Shown here one piece after another: positions 23,311-36,034 of a stretch of 64,000 bases of DNA (position 1 is its first letter; each line of letters begins with the position of its first letter). The position numbers and the translations under genes were made by a program. The stretch spans positions 141,046,102-141,110,101 of the forward strand of contig NC_086247.1 of assembly GCF_021018805.1 (NCBI RefSeq), read 5' to 3'. The notes under the pieces are model-generated. The model was not told where the DNA came from, searched no databases, and worked only from the letters and a program-made list of their open reading frames with translations. The stretch comes from Prinia subflava (lineage: Eukaryota; Chordata; Aves; Passeriformes; Cisticolidae).

Positions 23311-24204
23311 CACTCCAGGTGGAGCATGGCCCTTGCCTTCCACCTCAGTGAGGGGTGCTTTCAAAGGGCCTTTTGTTGCTCCATCAGTGCAAGGCCTAAA
23401 TATATTCCATAATCAATCTTATAGGATCAGAGAACTGGAAATGGAGACAATATGGTAAATTATGTTAGGAACAGGTACCCTGTGATCCTTGAGGGACCCT
23501 CTGCAACACTGCCTGTGGCAGCATGTCTTCTTCCAGTCATCTCTTCAGCTCTGGGATGGTTGCCTAATGCCATGTGCTACATTTATGCATTTCATTGTCT
23601 TGTCTTTAAAGCTACCTAGCTGCTTTCAAACCAATATTGATAACTTTCTACCTAACAAAGCTGATTAAAATGAAGGATGTTTGTACTTGGTTGGCTTCTT
23701 CCATGATCTGGGATGCAGCTGTGAATTCAATCTATAGAATTTCTTCTTAGAATTATCTAAGTATTTCTGAGTGCCAAATATAACCAGCTGAAAAGTCCAA
23801 ATATTAGTAGATTTCAAATAATTTTCAGACTGATCTAAAAATCACAGCAATTTTTTACATAGAACTGTTGATGCTTCCCATTCACTGGATTTTTTGTGGC
23901 ATTAATGTAGTGTAAATAGGTAAATTTTACATGGGAATGCAGAATATAAATGGTTGGCTACTGCTATATTTTCTCCTACTCTGTATGTGTTAATACAGTA
24001 CCACACCAGTACTATGGTCATGAGAGATTATGCTGGTGGAAAACATGATCATGGGATTTGACCTTCTTGGAAGGAAGGACTTTTCCATGTCATGAAAGGC
24101 CAAATATTCAGCTCGTGACTAGTGTAGAACTCTTTTTCTGTCATAACAGAAATACTGACACCTGGTTTGCACTTGAAAGTGTTATCAAGGAGGCCTGTCA
24201 GGGA
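23311..24204. other. intergenic, nothing recognised
   Basis: AT-rich unique-looking sequence with no gene, RNA or repeat that I can support. Confidence 0.6.
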
Positions 24205-24375
24205 GGGATAGGAATTTTTTGCTGACATAGCTATGCCAGCAAAAACCTCAGTTCAGAAGCTGCATAAGGAGTTCTTTTACCTGCACGTTTTCCTTCTCTT
24301 GAGGGATAGGTGTAGGTTGCTTGAGAAGAAGAGTCTTGTTAGTGTAATTTCTATATTAGCCTTTCTAGTGTAAAT
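24205..24375. mobile_element. probable ancient DNA-transposon (MITE) remnant
   Basis: Centred on a near-perfect palindrome, TTTTTGCTGACATAG/CTATGCCAGCAAAAA (24216-24245): 15-bp arms, one mismatch, no spacer. The palindrome and the following GAGTTCTTTTACC-type sequence resemble, from memory, non-autonomous hAT-like elements common in turtle and crocodile genomes, which carry GCCGGTATAGCTATGCC-type inverted motifs. No coding capacity remains. The boundaries are approximate and the family is not certain. Confidence 0.45.
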
Positions 24376-25404
24376 CAGCTGTAAGCCTCATCCTGTAGGG
24401 ACCCATATGCCAGTTTATCACTGCACACAGAGATGATACATCACAGCTTATGCTTACATTGCTCCCAAGAATGACCTCCAGAGCAACTCTAAGCATAGTG
24501 TCTCTGTCTCCTGTTCATCTTCTGCCTACAGGCTTGTCTTACAGCTGCAAGTTCCTGACAATGCATGAATTTTCACGTTTGGCATCTGTCCTGTTAGTGG
24601 TTCTTGTCTTGAAGATACTTTTGGGGCCACACTTAGGAGACGGTGTAGATAAAACCATTGCTTAACTGAACCACTTTCAGGAGGAAAGGGGGCTGGATGT
24701 AGATATAACAATGAAAAGGAGGGAAGGAAACTCCCTAGTAGTGAAACTTATGATGTGCAACATGCAAACTAAAGGATGAGAAGTACAAAAGTGGAATTTT
24801 CCTTGGACAAATCAGTTCCAGCATAAACAAGCACATGGAAACACTTGGTGGATCAGGATTGTCCTTTGCTGGTGCTATATGCATACCATAAATAACAAAT
24901 AGTTCTAAAGAAATTTGTAGTGGAACAGGAGAGTAGAAATGGTTTGAATGAGTTCAGGTTATGACTTGAAACCTTCCCTTGTCTCTTACAATGCTCTTCC
25001 TGTATGCCTCTAATTATCTTTCATTTAGAAGTTCTACCTTAGAATTGATGCCCTAAAGTGCAGGAAGGACCCCTTTTTCTCTATGGAGAGAGAGACACCC
25101 TAACTAGAAATTAAAGCTAACCTCCAGTGTGTGGATATTTTGTATTGCTTAAGTTACTTCATAACATCTGAAATGAAGGCTGGACCAGATACCAGAATAC
25201 ATTATTTGCAGTAGTAGAAATTATTTCACATCACACTCTGCAGGAATTCAGACTTGTTCTATTTTTGGGCTTGAAACGGGAACAGCTTGAACAAGCTAGG
25301 TGATGTTTTATTTGAGACAAAGGTTTCTTTTTTCCTCAAAGGTTTTTTCAAGACATGCAGAAGCCCATTTCAAATAACACTGCCAGAGCTAGGGCTGCGT
25401 ATGT
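24376..25404. other. intergenic, nothing recognised
   Basis: AT-rich sequence with no supportable gene or repeat. The open frame near 24450-24665 has no recognisable product. Confidence 0.6.
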
Positions 25405-25660
25405 AAGCTCTGTGGCCGTGCACTGAGGTTGATTAATCAGCCAAGGTTAATTGAAATTGGTATTTTCACGTGAAGTCTTAGAGACTCACTTTGGAAATGC
25501 ATGAATCTGTAGGTCTGCAGTCTGTCTGACAGATGAATCTAGTCTTGAGGATTGCAAATTCGATCCCTGCTGTTACCAGTCCAGCCACAGGGGCCATTTA
25601 ACAAAAGATCCCCGCGTTAATGATTGCTGTTCTATGACAGGGATATTGGACTTATTATAC
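25405..25660. promoter_or_regulatory. candidate conserved noncoding element
   Basis: Motifs packed in unique sequence: the homeodomain palindrome TGATTAATCA (25430-25439), a GGTTAATT half-site, a 10-bp E-box palindrome TTCACGTGAA (25465-25474), the TALE-type CTGACAG (25526-25532), and TTAATGATTG (25617-25626) next to CCCGCG. CpG survival and mixed base composition stand out from the flanks. Predicted enhancer-type element. Confidence 0.4.
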
Positions 25661-26929
25661 ACTGAACACAAAGGTCTCTGATCCATATTTGTGCCTTGTT
25701 TCCTGCTTGGGATTCAGCACCACATGGTGGTAACTGTCTGCTTCATGCAGGAAAGCGTTCTGCTGTGATATCAGCGAGTGATAATATCAGAAGAACATCC
25801 ATTTCCCATGAATTTAAGCTATTACTGCAGTTAGGTGCAATTATTGAGAATCCCTGTAGAGACGTACAAAAAATGTTGTCTCTGTCCAAAGATGTTGATT
25901 CTGGAATGTAGCAGTGCCAGTCTGACATGCTTGGTTTGGGGTCTCAGTGGCTGCTATAAATTGTACCCTGGAAAATGGTTACTAGGGCTATAAAGTATAG
26001 TGCTGCATTTCAAGCCCTATTTTAAGTGTCAGTGGCTTTGTCAAACTACACACATAATTTAAATTGAATTTATATGGTGAAAATATGTTGAAGAGGAGCC
26101 AATGGAATAAGATGACTTCATAACAAAGAATATTGACTTTGCATATTAACTTCATTAACTTAATGCTGTCTCGTGTGTATTGGAAAATTGTTCAAGTGAG
26201 AATAATAGCTTTTGAACTACTTACAGGCTAATAGGTAGTGATTGTAGTCACTAGGACTTTGAATAGCTGTGGCTGTTGATTACACAGATTAAATGTGAGT
26301 GCAGTTTTCAATATGGGTGATTTTCAAAAAACTCATTTTCTGTCCTTCATTTCGACTTTCATGGCTAATGACACTGACTTCTAATGCATATTAAATTCTG
26401 AGAGTGGGAAATTAAATTCCTCTTCTTCTATCTCATAGTAGACATCACTGAAGAAGCTTGCCATATGCTTATTTGAAATTGTTCAAGGTTGAAGCTGTCA
26501 AATATAAGTGCATTAGTGGTGGCTCCCATACAGTGGGACTTGCTTTTTTTAAACAGCTGATTTGTCGTAGATGTTTGTAGTGTTCATAGCACTAATTTTT
26601 TATGCACTCCTTCCTTATGTTTTTTTCTCTTCATATCTGAACTATGTGCTCGTCTCTTTGCATCTGCTGTGATTCCTCAGCAAATGCTGGTTCCCAAGTT
26701 CTTTCTCTATTCTCCCCCTTTTTATTTTTTTTTTCTCCGGGGCCTAATTATGAAACAGCTTCAAATAAATACAATTTTTTAACAAAAAACATTCTGCTTC
26801 CTGTGAACAATGGGCTGAATTTTTCTCTTTATTCTTGGGGAGTTCTTATTCAGTTGGAGTGCTTTGCAGTTGGCTAGGCCTGAGATTTCTGGGAGCTGTA
26901 ATTGTGTCTCATTAATTCTTACAGTAATG
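25661..26929. other. intergenic, nothing certain
   Basis: AT-rich unique sequence. No gene, RNA or transposon that I can support. Confidence 0.6.
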
Positions 26930-27005
26930 TAGGGTAACTATAAGGAGCATGCAATTAGTGGTCTGGTCAATGAATAGAGCAGTTAATCAGCAGACAAAGG
27001 ATGGG
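26930..27005. promoter_or_regulatory. candidate regulatory cluster with TCF/LEF-type site
   Basis: Contains CAATTAG (26952-26958), TTAATCAG (26983-26990) and ACAAAGG (26994-27000), a match to the TCF/LEF core and also acceptable to SOX factors. A Wnt-responsive element near a Wnt receptor gene would make sense, but the motif is short and common. Confidence 0.25.
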
Positions 27006-27309
27006 GCTCAGGACCTATTAGGCTGAAAGGAAGTGTTACTATTGTCACAGGCAGTAGGAATGCATGCAGACATGCCTTAAAGTTGAACTGTTTAAGGGAA
27101 CTGTGTATGTCTTTTTGATAAACCAGTTTTTCTACCTATTCCACTGCTTGAGAGAGAGACTTTCATTTAAGCTTGCCTGCTACAAGTCAGAGACCGTAGC
27201 AGAGGTTTTCAACAGGCTGAATGGGTTGCTTAGTGTATTCTCTCACCTTAACAGAGGCAGCCCCAGGGTTTATCAAAAATAAAAAGTGGCTGAAGAGATG
27301 TAAGGCATC

Positions 27310-27500
27310 CGTAGCTGTTCCTCCTCCTCCTCAGAAAAATGGTCGGGCGAATGCAAAGTTTAAATCAGCCATTGTGTAGATTGTCAGTCAGTCATACTCA
27401 GCATGTTTGTCTTCATAATGAACCTTGTTTGTTCTGAATGGCTGTGCTTTCAGTGCATGTAAATGTATGCAAATACTCATAACAGTTTAAAAATGGTGGC
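27310..27500. promoter_or_regulatory. candidate conserved noncoding element with octamer
   Basis: Includes a CpG-bearing block GGTCGGGCGAATGC, unusual in this desert, a SOX-like CCATTGTG and a perfect POU octamer ATGCAAAT (27467-27474). No coding frame. Enhancer assignment is inference. Confidence 0.35.
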
Positions 27501-30500
27501 TCTTATGGTAACAAATAACCTCTCCTACTTTTATGAAGACCTGACTTTTACTATATCTAGGGTTTAAAATGCAAAAATGAATCCAACTTTAGACAGTGCT
27601 TTGGGGTTTTTTGTTAGCTTCAGATCAGAACTTCCAGTTGTTTCTGCCTTTGAAAAGATATGAACCTCATGAATCCTGTGAAATGTTATGACATATGATG
27701 ATTATTAAGAAAAAAGCTTTATCAATAAAACACTGCCCTTGAGTAACTCTTATTTCTAGTAGGCAATGCTTCAAATAAAAAGTCATTTCTTCTCTTAAGT
27801 TAAGCAGACACTTGGCATAAAAAAGCAGTAATTAAAATAACTTTTTTGGGAAAAAAAGGGAATTGAACTTTAATAAATAACTTATATTCAGAGCCTAGTG
27901 TTTTTCTCAAAACTGAAAGTAATTTTTAACTGTCTTCTTTGTATTAACAGGTCTGTGGCTTTATCTCTTCTCATGGTTTTCACATCAGCAGCAAGCAACG
28001 TTAGAAGAATAAAGTCTCTCAGGCTTTATATTAAGGATTCAATTATTCTGTATAATTAGCCCTGATTTGTTAAATATTTGAAACATTTTCTACTCCTAGG
28101 TATGGAACAGTGTACTGGAGTGATCAAAACCACAAATAACTTGTACCTTTACTCAGAAAATTCTTTTTTATCAAATAATGAGGAAGATTAAGCCTAAGTC
28201 TCTCTCTTTTTCTGTTTGGATTTTATTCCTACAAGAAATATCACTTTTGTCCACAATCTCTCGTGTATTTCTATTCCCTTGAAATACAAAGAGGCAATGG
28301 ATTCTGGCATAAATTAGGTAGATTTAATGAAATTCATGAGTTGTAACTTGTGCCTTGAATATAAAATATTTAAGTGAGGTATAAGGTATTTTGCTGATGC
28401 CATTATTGTCACCTATCTGTTTTTTTCATTATTCTATCCCTATGTTTTTGAAACACTTAGGAGCTGTGGAGTCTTGGGAATAACAGTTTCTGTATGCCAT
28501 ATGTAGCAAGTCTTTCCAAGGTCATATTTTTTTAAGAGTGTCTTCTTTTAAAGAAGCAGGGCAGAGCCATCTTGAAAAAGGAGAAAATGGTATTACTTCC
28601 ACACTCAGAAGCTGGCTGTTACCTCATATGTATGCTACTTTCCCATTTCATTAGAAAGTGGTTTCTCATCTGGTGTCAGACAGCATCAAAATGTTGCTGC
28701 TCAGTATCACTGGTCAGCATTACAGGTTTAGAGCAAATTACCTCCCCCTGCCTACCCCAGTAAGGTTTTTCCTGTTCAGACACAGATTCAGTTGTGAGGG
28801 ACTATTGGTCTGGAAGGGATCTTAAACTAAAGTCACTGAAGTATTATTTGGAGAGGTAGCAGATTAATTGTGGTCTTCCATAAGTTATAAATTATGACTG
28901 GAATGGGCATTATTATACAAATTATAAGCACTCCTTAATATGTAAAGATTGATTAAAATCTTTAACCTTTTTATAAATTAACAGAATATCCATCTCTGTA
29001 TCTCACTTTACATAGACACACATATATTTTTGCTTAGAAATAAGAACTAGTGTTACTCTGATGGACAGTGTAGGGTAAGGGAAATTAAACAACTCTCTTG
29101 CTTTTTGAGAACTTCTCTTTTTCTTAATGTAGTGTGAATCTTATCTGGTATACCTGGCTTGTTGTGCAGGTCTTCAGGCTACAAGAGTCTCAGAGTAGAA
29201 AAAGTTTCTAGCTGTCAACTAAATGTATATCAATGTAATTTAAAGTGTATTATCTTCAAAGAAACCCTTCTGCATGTGTATTTTTTCTTATGGTGCAAGG
29301 TGACATTGATTATTATAACATAAACACATGGATTTTGCTCTCTAATTTAAGCTACCTGTCTATGTATCTTCATCTGTTATCCAAGCAGAGAGAAAAATTT
29401 GCTTTCTGGCCAGTTGCCCCCCGTGTTTTGAACTTTGTTCATGAGAATTTATGTTTAGTGTCAGGCCTGACCTTGTTGAAGCTGTTGCTTAAGCTGGTAC
29501 TGTCACCAAATCACCTCCTCACTGTGAAAGAGATACTGATTTTAGAAGATGGCTGAAGTGAAATGAGGGGATTGCTTCCACAGTGAAAATCATTCCATTA
29601 TAACTACTTCACATATTATCTACTATCCTGAAGAATCATCTTAGGGATCAGGCTATGGTGCACACAACCAGTGAGTAATTTTCTCAGTCAGTTGAGCAAT
29701 AAATTTGTAGAGTGTACAATACTGAGAGAAAAATACCACTGAAGTCATCCCTTTTTAACCTGAGATTTGGATTGGCAAGCTATTTTATTTAAGTCCAAAA
29801 CTGTGGCTCTAAGAGGGTCTCCTTAACTTCAATCAAGCCCAGGTAACATTTAAATTCCATTAACAGCTTTCCTGTTCCATGGTGCCTGCCAGGCTGGTTG
29901 CAGCCAAGGTCCAAACCAGCTCTGTTTTGGCAGAGCTTATTGCCATGCTCTGTCAGCTTGACTGGGATCCAGGAAGCAGATATTATGGGATAAGAATTAC
30001 CTGGGACAGCTGATCTGGCAAATGTTTCCCAGAGCACAGAACATCCTTGGACAGCTTCATCTCTTTCTAAAATGCAATGACAGCAGCTGCTGCTGTGAGA
30101 AAAATGGAGCAGCTCCCTTTTACATAACATTATAGTAGCTAGATATTCAGTCCAAGAAAAATCTGAGTGGGCTTGTATCCATGCTGTGTATTGCCTTGCA
30201 GGATACCCTAGCTCCTAGAGTAGAGGCTAGATTGAGCTAGCAACAGAAAATAGTGTTAGTCCTTTAATGTCTTTACATATGAAATGGTTTGTCAGGAATT
30301 TGAACCAGAATCAGTTCAGTGACCCAGAAGAGAATATGGAGTATTGGTGTGCAGCATGCTCTGTGCAATTTGTCACAGCAAATAAGCTGTTCTATAGGCT
30401 ACTTGCTGCAATTGTATAACATTTTCTAGATCCAGTTTCTTTAGCAAACTTGCCTAAAAGAGCATGAATTAAAGTAGCCAGGAGCAAGAACAGGTAGTCT

Positions 30501-31235
30501 TTCTGATGGCTGTGGTGAAAGAAAATTTCTTGCGACTGTTGTTCCTCATTTCACTGCAGTCTATAGTATAGGAGGAAGTAAAACTATTCCTGACTAGGAA
30601 TTGTTCCAGCTGTACTTAACTGTGATGATTTGGACCATCTATGTGCAACTTAGAAATGATGGTTGACATTGTGACATTGTCACTATATTGCAAAATTTCT
30701 CTGCATAACTGCTTTAGTTCCCAAATGCTTGATGGCAAGATAATGAGCACTGTACTTGTGAATAAGTTTTGACTTACATATCAGAAAGACCGGTGCCTTT
30801 GGGAAGACTTGTTTTCTTGCAAAAACCTAGAGAATGCAATGCAGAAAATGTCCACACTGGCATTAGCACGATGCCAGGTATTAATTTACAGAGAGAGATA
30901 ATTTAATTTTTTTTTGTGAAAAATGAAATGTGTAACTGAAAGACCAGAGGCAGGTAGGGGAAGTGGTTTGACTCCAAAAAACTTATCCTTAAGATTATAT
31001 ATCCTTAAGATTAATCCTAATGATTAATCCTAAAATCAATGAGAAGGATTTTGGACAGTATGAACTTCTCCCAGGGATGAAGTCCATAGTGATCAGAATT
31101 TGCCTAGAGCTGACACACCTCGGTTTGAATCTCTTCACTTTCAGCTGCTGTGCTTGCATCAACATCAAGTTTCATGTGATCCTTGAGTTGCACATAACTT
31201 TCCTCCTATCCACATTTATGTCTTACTGTCACAAA
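27501..31235. other. intergenic, little recognisable
   Basis: AT-rich. No gene supported. A stretch near 28788-28830 faintly resembles the CR1 3' end but is too diverged to call. 30986-31034 holds short tandem repeats, listed separately. Confidence 0.6.
30986..31034. repeat. short tandem repeats with paired TAATCC sites
   Basis: ATCCTTAAGATTA occurs twice, followed by a 13-bp unit, GATTAATCCTAAT then GATTAATCCTAAA (31009-31034). Each unit carries TAATCC, the core bound by K50 homeodomains such as OTX and PITX. Confidence 0.6.
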
Positions 31236-31460
31236 GGAGGAACAGTCATACAGGATCAGACTAAACATCTGTCTAGCTGGGTATCCTGTTTCTGACAGCA
31301 GCCTGGGGTAGCGTATAAGAAAATGTCAAGCACGTAATGATCTTTTTTGGTGTACTCTCCTACCTTCTACTGAATCATGGGTTTGGGACTTCCTGAGCTA
31401 GAGATAGTGCTAACATTTTTCATCCCTCCTCACAGTTCCATTAGTGGTGCAAGCCTTAGA
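31236..31460 (-). mobile_element. CR1 LINE fragment, 3' UTR part
   Basis: Read on the plus strand, the block CATACAGGATCAGACTAAAC, then CTGTCTAGCTGGGTATCCTG and TTCTGACAGC, matches the reverse complement of the well-known CR1 3' region (not the body of the reverse transcriptase). The later GGACTTCCTGAGCTAGAG also fits. The copy is therefore minus-strand, old and 5'-truncated, with no coding capacity. Its far boundary is approximate. Confidence 0.75.
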
Positions 31461-34400
31461 AAAGTACTTTCTATTTTTTTTCAACAGGTCTTTTGTCTTT
31501 TGTTTAAGAACTTTTTTTTTTTTTTTTAATGTAATATTTTACACAGGCACTCTTTTGTACAATGAACAGCTAAGCTGATACATCTTTTTCCCTGTTTAAA
31601 TTCCTCTTTGGAATTCTTTTCTTCCTTGACATCTACCAGAATAAGTTTGTTGCTAATTTATTTCTATTTACTCTGTTAGTTAGCTGCTCATTAATGTGAG
31701 GGGAAGGGTGTGGGGATCCCTAGGGAAGCTGCTGGCTGTACAGGCTCCAGCAGGATGGAGCTCCATTTTAGCTGCTGTGCTAGGGAACAGGGAGGAGTTA
31801 AGGTGCTCAGTCCAAGACAAGATTTTTGAAAACTAACAGCTCCAGGAGCCTTTAATTCCAGAAACCTCACATTTCTCTGCAAGACAAACTTGTTGTGCAA
31901 CCCAGGTCTCAGCATGACAGGAAGCAAGCCAATTGCCACTGACACAGGTTTTGAATGATGTGGATAATCAAACAGTAAAATAATTTATTTGGCTTCTGGT
32001 TCCCAGCAAGTTGTGGCTGGTTCTTTTCTAAATCAAACCTTGTCTGAAAAGGATAAATGGTGCTACACTGCACACTGCCTTCCCTCCCCCTTCTTTGCAG
32101 CAGGAAGTAAAAACGTCTGTGGAAGAACTTTGGTGTGAGCAAACACAATATTGAGCCAGGAAATGTTTATGCAAGAGCATGTGAAAACCTGAAGGAAAAT
32201 GTAGATCTAAAAAAATCCTGTACCCAACAACTACTTCCTTCTCCTCATCAAATGTAAAGGAATTTAAAATTTCTTGGTATTTTAGTGCACATGGTTTTTA
32301 ATTACAAGAAAAAGAACAAAAAAACTTTGGCGAGTACTATAATTTTGAGTTAGATCAGTTCTTTTCCACTTCAGTATTTACTTCTTCTATTGGAGAGCTC
32401 AATAGACCAGTGTTGATTTCAGGAGGAGTGGATCCATATCCTTTGTATCTGTAGGTGTGTAAGTGTCTGGGCTCCTACATTTGAAAAAATAGCCTTTACT
32501 ACCAAACTGTTACAACTGTAACAATTTTGACACAAAAATTCTTTTTTAGGTGTAAATGAATAAGAAGGGAGGAAGTGGTCTCTGAAAACTTCATACATGG
32601 AAAAGAAGTAAGAAATATTACTGAGTCATTCTTTGTCACATACTTGCCAAAGCCAGCTATGACAAAGAGTTCATATTTTTTTTCTGCTGCTACTTTTGCA
32701 TCCTTATAGGTTTAAGTGGAGCGATTAAGCCTCTGGAACACAAGATGCAGTTTACGTGTCAGCTAATCCAGTGCTGACCCCGACTTTCTAGTCTCTGTGG
32801 GAAGGTTCTCTTCTGCTTCAGCATCTTGTCAGCTACTTTGAGTGCACTTAATCCTACTCATATTTTGTTGAATAGGCCAGGCCAAAAATATGTTCTCATA
32901 ATTCAGGCCAGGCAAATTAGATAGGCTTTGCCTGCTAGGCAAACTCATTATTTTATTGCTCAAAGGTTTCACTGTGAAAGCAATGTGTTGTTCCTCCTCT
33001 GTGTCACAACAAAAATAGTCTAGAATCACCTGCTTTTCCATTCTCCCCTTCATGTCCAGTTCTCAATAATTTTGATGCTATGCAGGTCTCTTTATGCACC
33101 TCTGTTTTTCAGATTTTTTACCCCCCTTCATCAGTTGACCTCCAGATTTAGAATTCTCCTTAGTTGCCACATGGAATCACTATTGCCAGTCATTTCTCAG
33201 GGCCAGTCAAATATTGCTGTCCTTGTTATAGACAAACAGATAAAAGAATGTGGTGAGTGACCTGCTGAAATAAACTAAAAAATAACTTTCTATCATAAGT
33301 AAGTTATGTCCTATTTTTGAATTCTGCTCCTAAAGTCTTGCTTGTTCAGGTCAGTTTTCAATGGATTGATAGCAGGTTAATTTTATATTTTCTGCTTCTG
33401 TACTGCTTTTGGGCACAGAAGGTTGGAAGGCACTTGTTAGAGGCCTAGCAGCAATGCTAACTTCTTTTTTGAGGTTTTCAGTCATGCAGAGAGATATAGT
33501 ACTTAAAAAAGTGTCCTCAATATTTCAGGTATGTGATATTTTGCTTATACCAAGGAACCCTCCCCATCCTTTGAAACAAAAAACCTGGTAATAAACTGGG
33601 ATTTGGAGGTCAGAACTTTTTATATGTAAAAGGTTTTGTTTGTTATCCTCATGGATTGGACTAATAAGTATCAATAAAGCAGATTTTATGCTGTTGGTGG
33701 GGACTGAATTTTAAGCATAATATTATGAGTTACTGGTTTTGGAAAATAAAACCATGCACATCCTATCTTTTACATGAATGTCTCTGACTTAAAAAAAACC
33801 CCAACTTACTGCACTCAGATGGAGTACAACACTCCTATTCATCCACTTGTTTTGTTTTTGATTTATTTAAATGAAGGTAGATGTTGAGGTACAGGAAACA
33901 AAGACAATTCATGTATGCCAGAACCTCAGTCAGGATTGTAGGCTAAAATTAAAATAAAAATTATAACTACATTCTTCAGCTGTGGTTACATTAAGGTTTG
34001 CTTGTGGTTTCTTTGGTGGTTTGTCATTACAGGTTGTTGTGTGTTTTGTTTTGGTTTTGTTTGTTTGTTTTTTAATTATGAGAAAGATAGTATTGGTCTC
34101 CAAATGTTGAATCTTCTGCTGTGTTTCTGAGTTGGAAAATTTGCATTGTGCACTACTATTTCTACTTCAACTACTGTTACTAATTCTGTTAATAATTATA
34201 GTTGAGTAGTGTTTAAGACATGTTAACCACAGCAAGAATACACAAAAGAGATGTGTCTTGTTTTGGGAACTTATCTTCTGACACAAGAGACAAACCAAGA
34301 CACACAGATGTACACTGTAGTCAGTAGTACAGGGTGTGGAAGCTGAGTGTATTATTAGCAATATTGTTACTGAAGCTTTTGAAGGCTTCAAGTGAAAGGA

Positions 34401-36034
34401 GAAGATAAAGGTAGACTTGAAGAATAATGAAGTTTTCATCTAGTTGTTTCTGGGGATTTCCTGCCTCAGAGAGACTACATTGCAGAAAGTACCATCATGG
34501 TTGCTTAGGTGAATTAGGGGCTTAGCTGGAGTGCTTTGTACACAAAACACAATGGTCTGAAAAATGGGCTACATATGCAAGTAAAAATTAAGTGTCTTTT
34601 GTTTTAAATAGAAGAGAATACTGTGTGACAAGTGATATCCTGATTACAGTGAAGGAAGGGGATGGGTACAGTGAGTCATAGATGAATTCTCTTAGTCTTT
34701 AAGGCCAGGCAATGCTTGGGCACTGCCTTTCTGTGCTGATGGTCTGGAGAGGTGGGGCTGGGTCTTACAGACATCCAGAGTCTGAATCCAGTTCTCCACT
34801 CCAGCTTTATCTCCATAAGGTGGAGTGGTTGTTGAAATATATGACTTTGTATGTGTGTTAATCATCACCTGGTTCATTATGAAAACATTTCTAACGTTTT
34901 AGGAGCCCTGTCTGAAATACTCTCTCCCATTTCTGACACATTGCCAAGACCACACCATTTGTATCCAGCCTCGAATTAGCTGTTGTTTTGTACAATATCA
35001 TGTTGCAGCTGCTCCTAAAGTTGTGGTTGCAAATGCACATTCTGGAAGTGCAGTATGATGCTCATGTGCTCATTTATGGATGCTGCTGATACTCTGAATT
35101 GTTAAGGTATTGGTATTCTGCTGTACCAAACACAGCAACTGAGGAGGCTTTGAGTAACTAGGAGCAGGATGCACAGTGAGGAAAACTCACCAGAGCAACC
35201 TTTAATGAAAGTGGAGACAGGCTGTTGTCAAAGCGTCATACAGGAATGTCTGAAACTTACCTGACAGGTTCTATGCAAAATTTAAGAGATTTAAATAATT
35301 TTTTTTGAGTAGTTAATTTTCCTTGTGTGGAATATTCACTGCAGCCTCTCCATTCATTCCTCTGCCAGATTTCTGGGGCTGCAACTCTTTTACTCACCAC
35401 GTTTACTATCTGTCAAATCAAGACTTTCATCTTGCTTGCCTCCTCTTCCTCACCCTTCCAGTGAGGCTTCCCCTGCTCCTGACATGCAGTGCAAAGAAAT
35501 GGTGGTAAGTGTCCTGCATGTTGAATTAGAATGGTGATAATGCAAGACTGAGTGATTCAGGTCCTTTGCTGTCCTTTTCACTTCATTTATCGATTTTAAA
35601 TAATATTTATTGCCTGAAATTATGTCAACGTTTTACTGACGTGTAGTTTACCATTGGGTTTATTTGTTGTATTTTTAAAACCTAATGCCTGCTATCTTAT
35701 CCATTGTTTTATAGATGTGTAAAGAGCTCTGAAAGCAGCTACATGGTGGAATTTAGCAGTGCATGATACATTTTATTAGGATTAGGAGCTTGTAAATTAA
35801 TATCGAAATTCTGAGAGCTTCAAAATATATCTGCCTGAAAAAATAGCAGTAGTGACTTGATATGATATTTGTATGTTTGCTTTTAGTTTGCAGAATTTCT
35901 CTGAGAGACAAGCTTCCTGCTAGCCAATTTATTTTTCAGATAACAGGGACTGTCAAGAAGTACATTCAGAAGGAAAACACAGTAATTAATTTGTCACTGA
36001 AACCTGAGGGGTCCTCTTCCTCATATAGGTGATA
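31461..36034. other. intergenic, no gene seen
   Basis: AT-rich sequence with poly-T (31512-31527) and TTTG-type (34050-34072) simple repeats. No supportable coding or RNA gene. A slightly GC-richer patch at 31690-31930 has no recognisable content. Confidence 0.6.
31512..31527. repeat. poly-T tract
   Basis: Uninterrupted run of about 16 T. Just beyond the CR1 fragment but with no clear relation to it. Confidence 0.75.

Noticed and set aside
28788..28835. Possible CR1 3'-end fragment (CTGGAAGGGATCTTAAA)
   Set aside because: Only about 17 bases resemble the CR1 end and the flanks do not continue the match.
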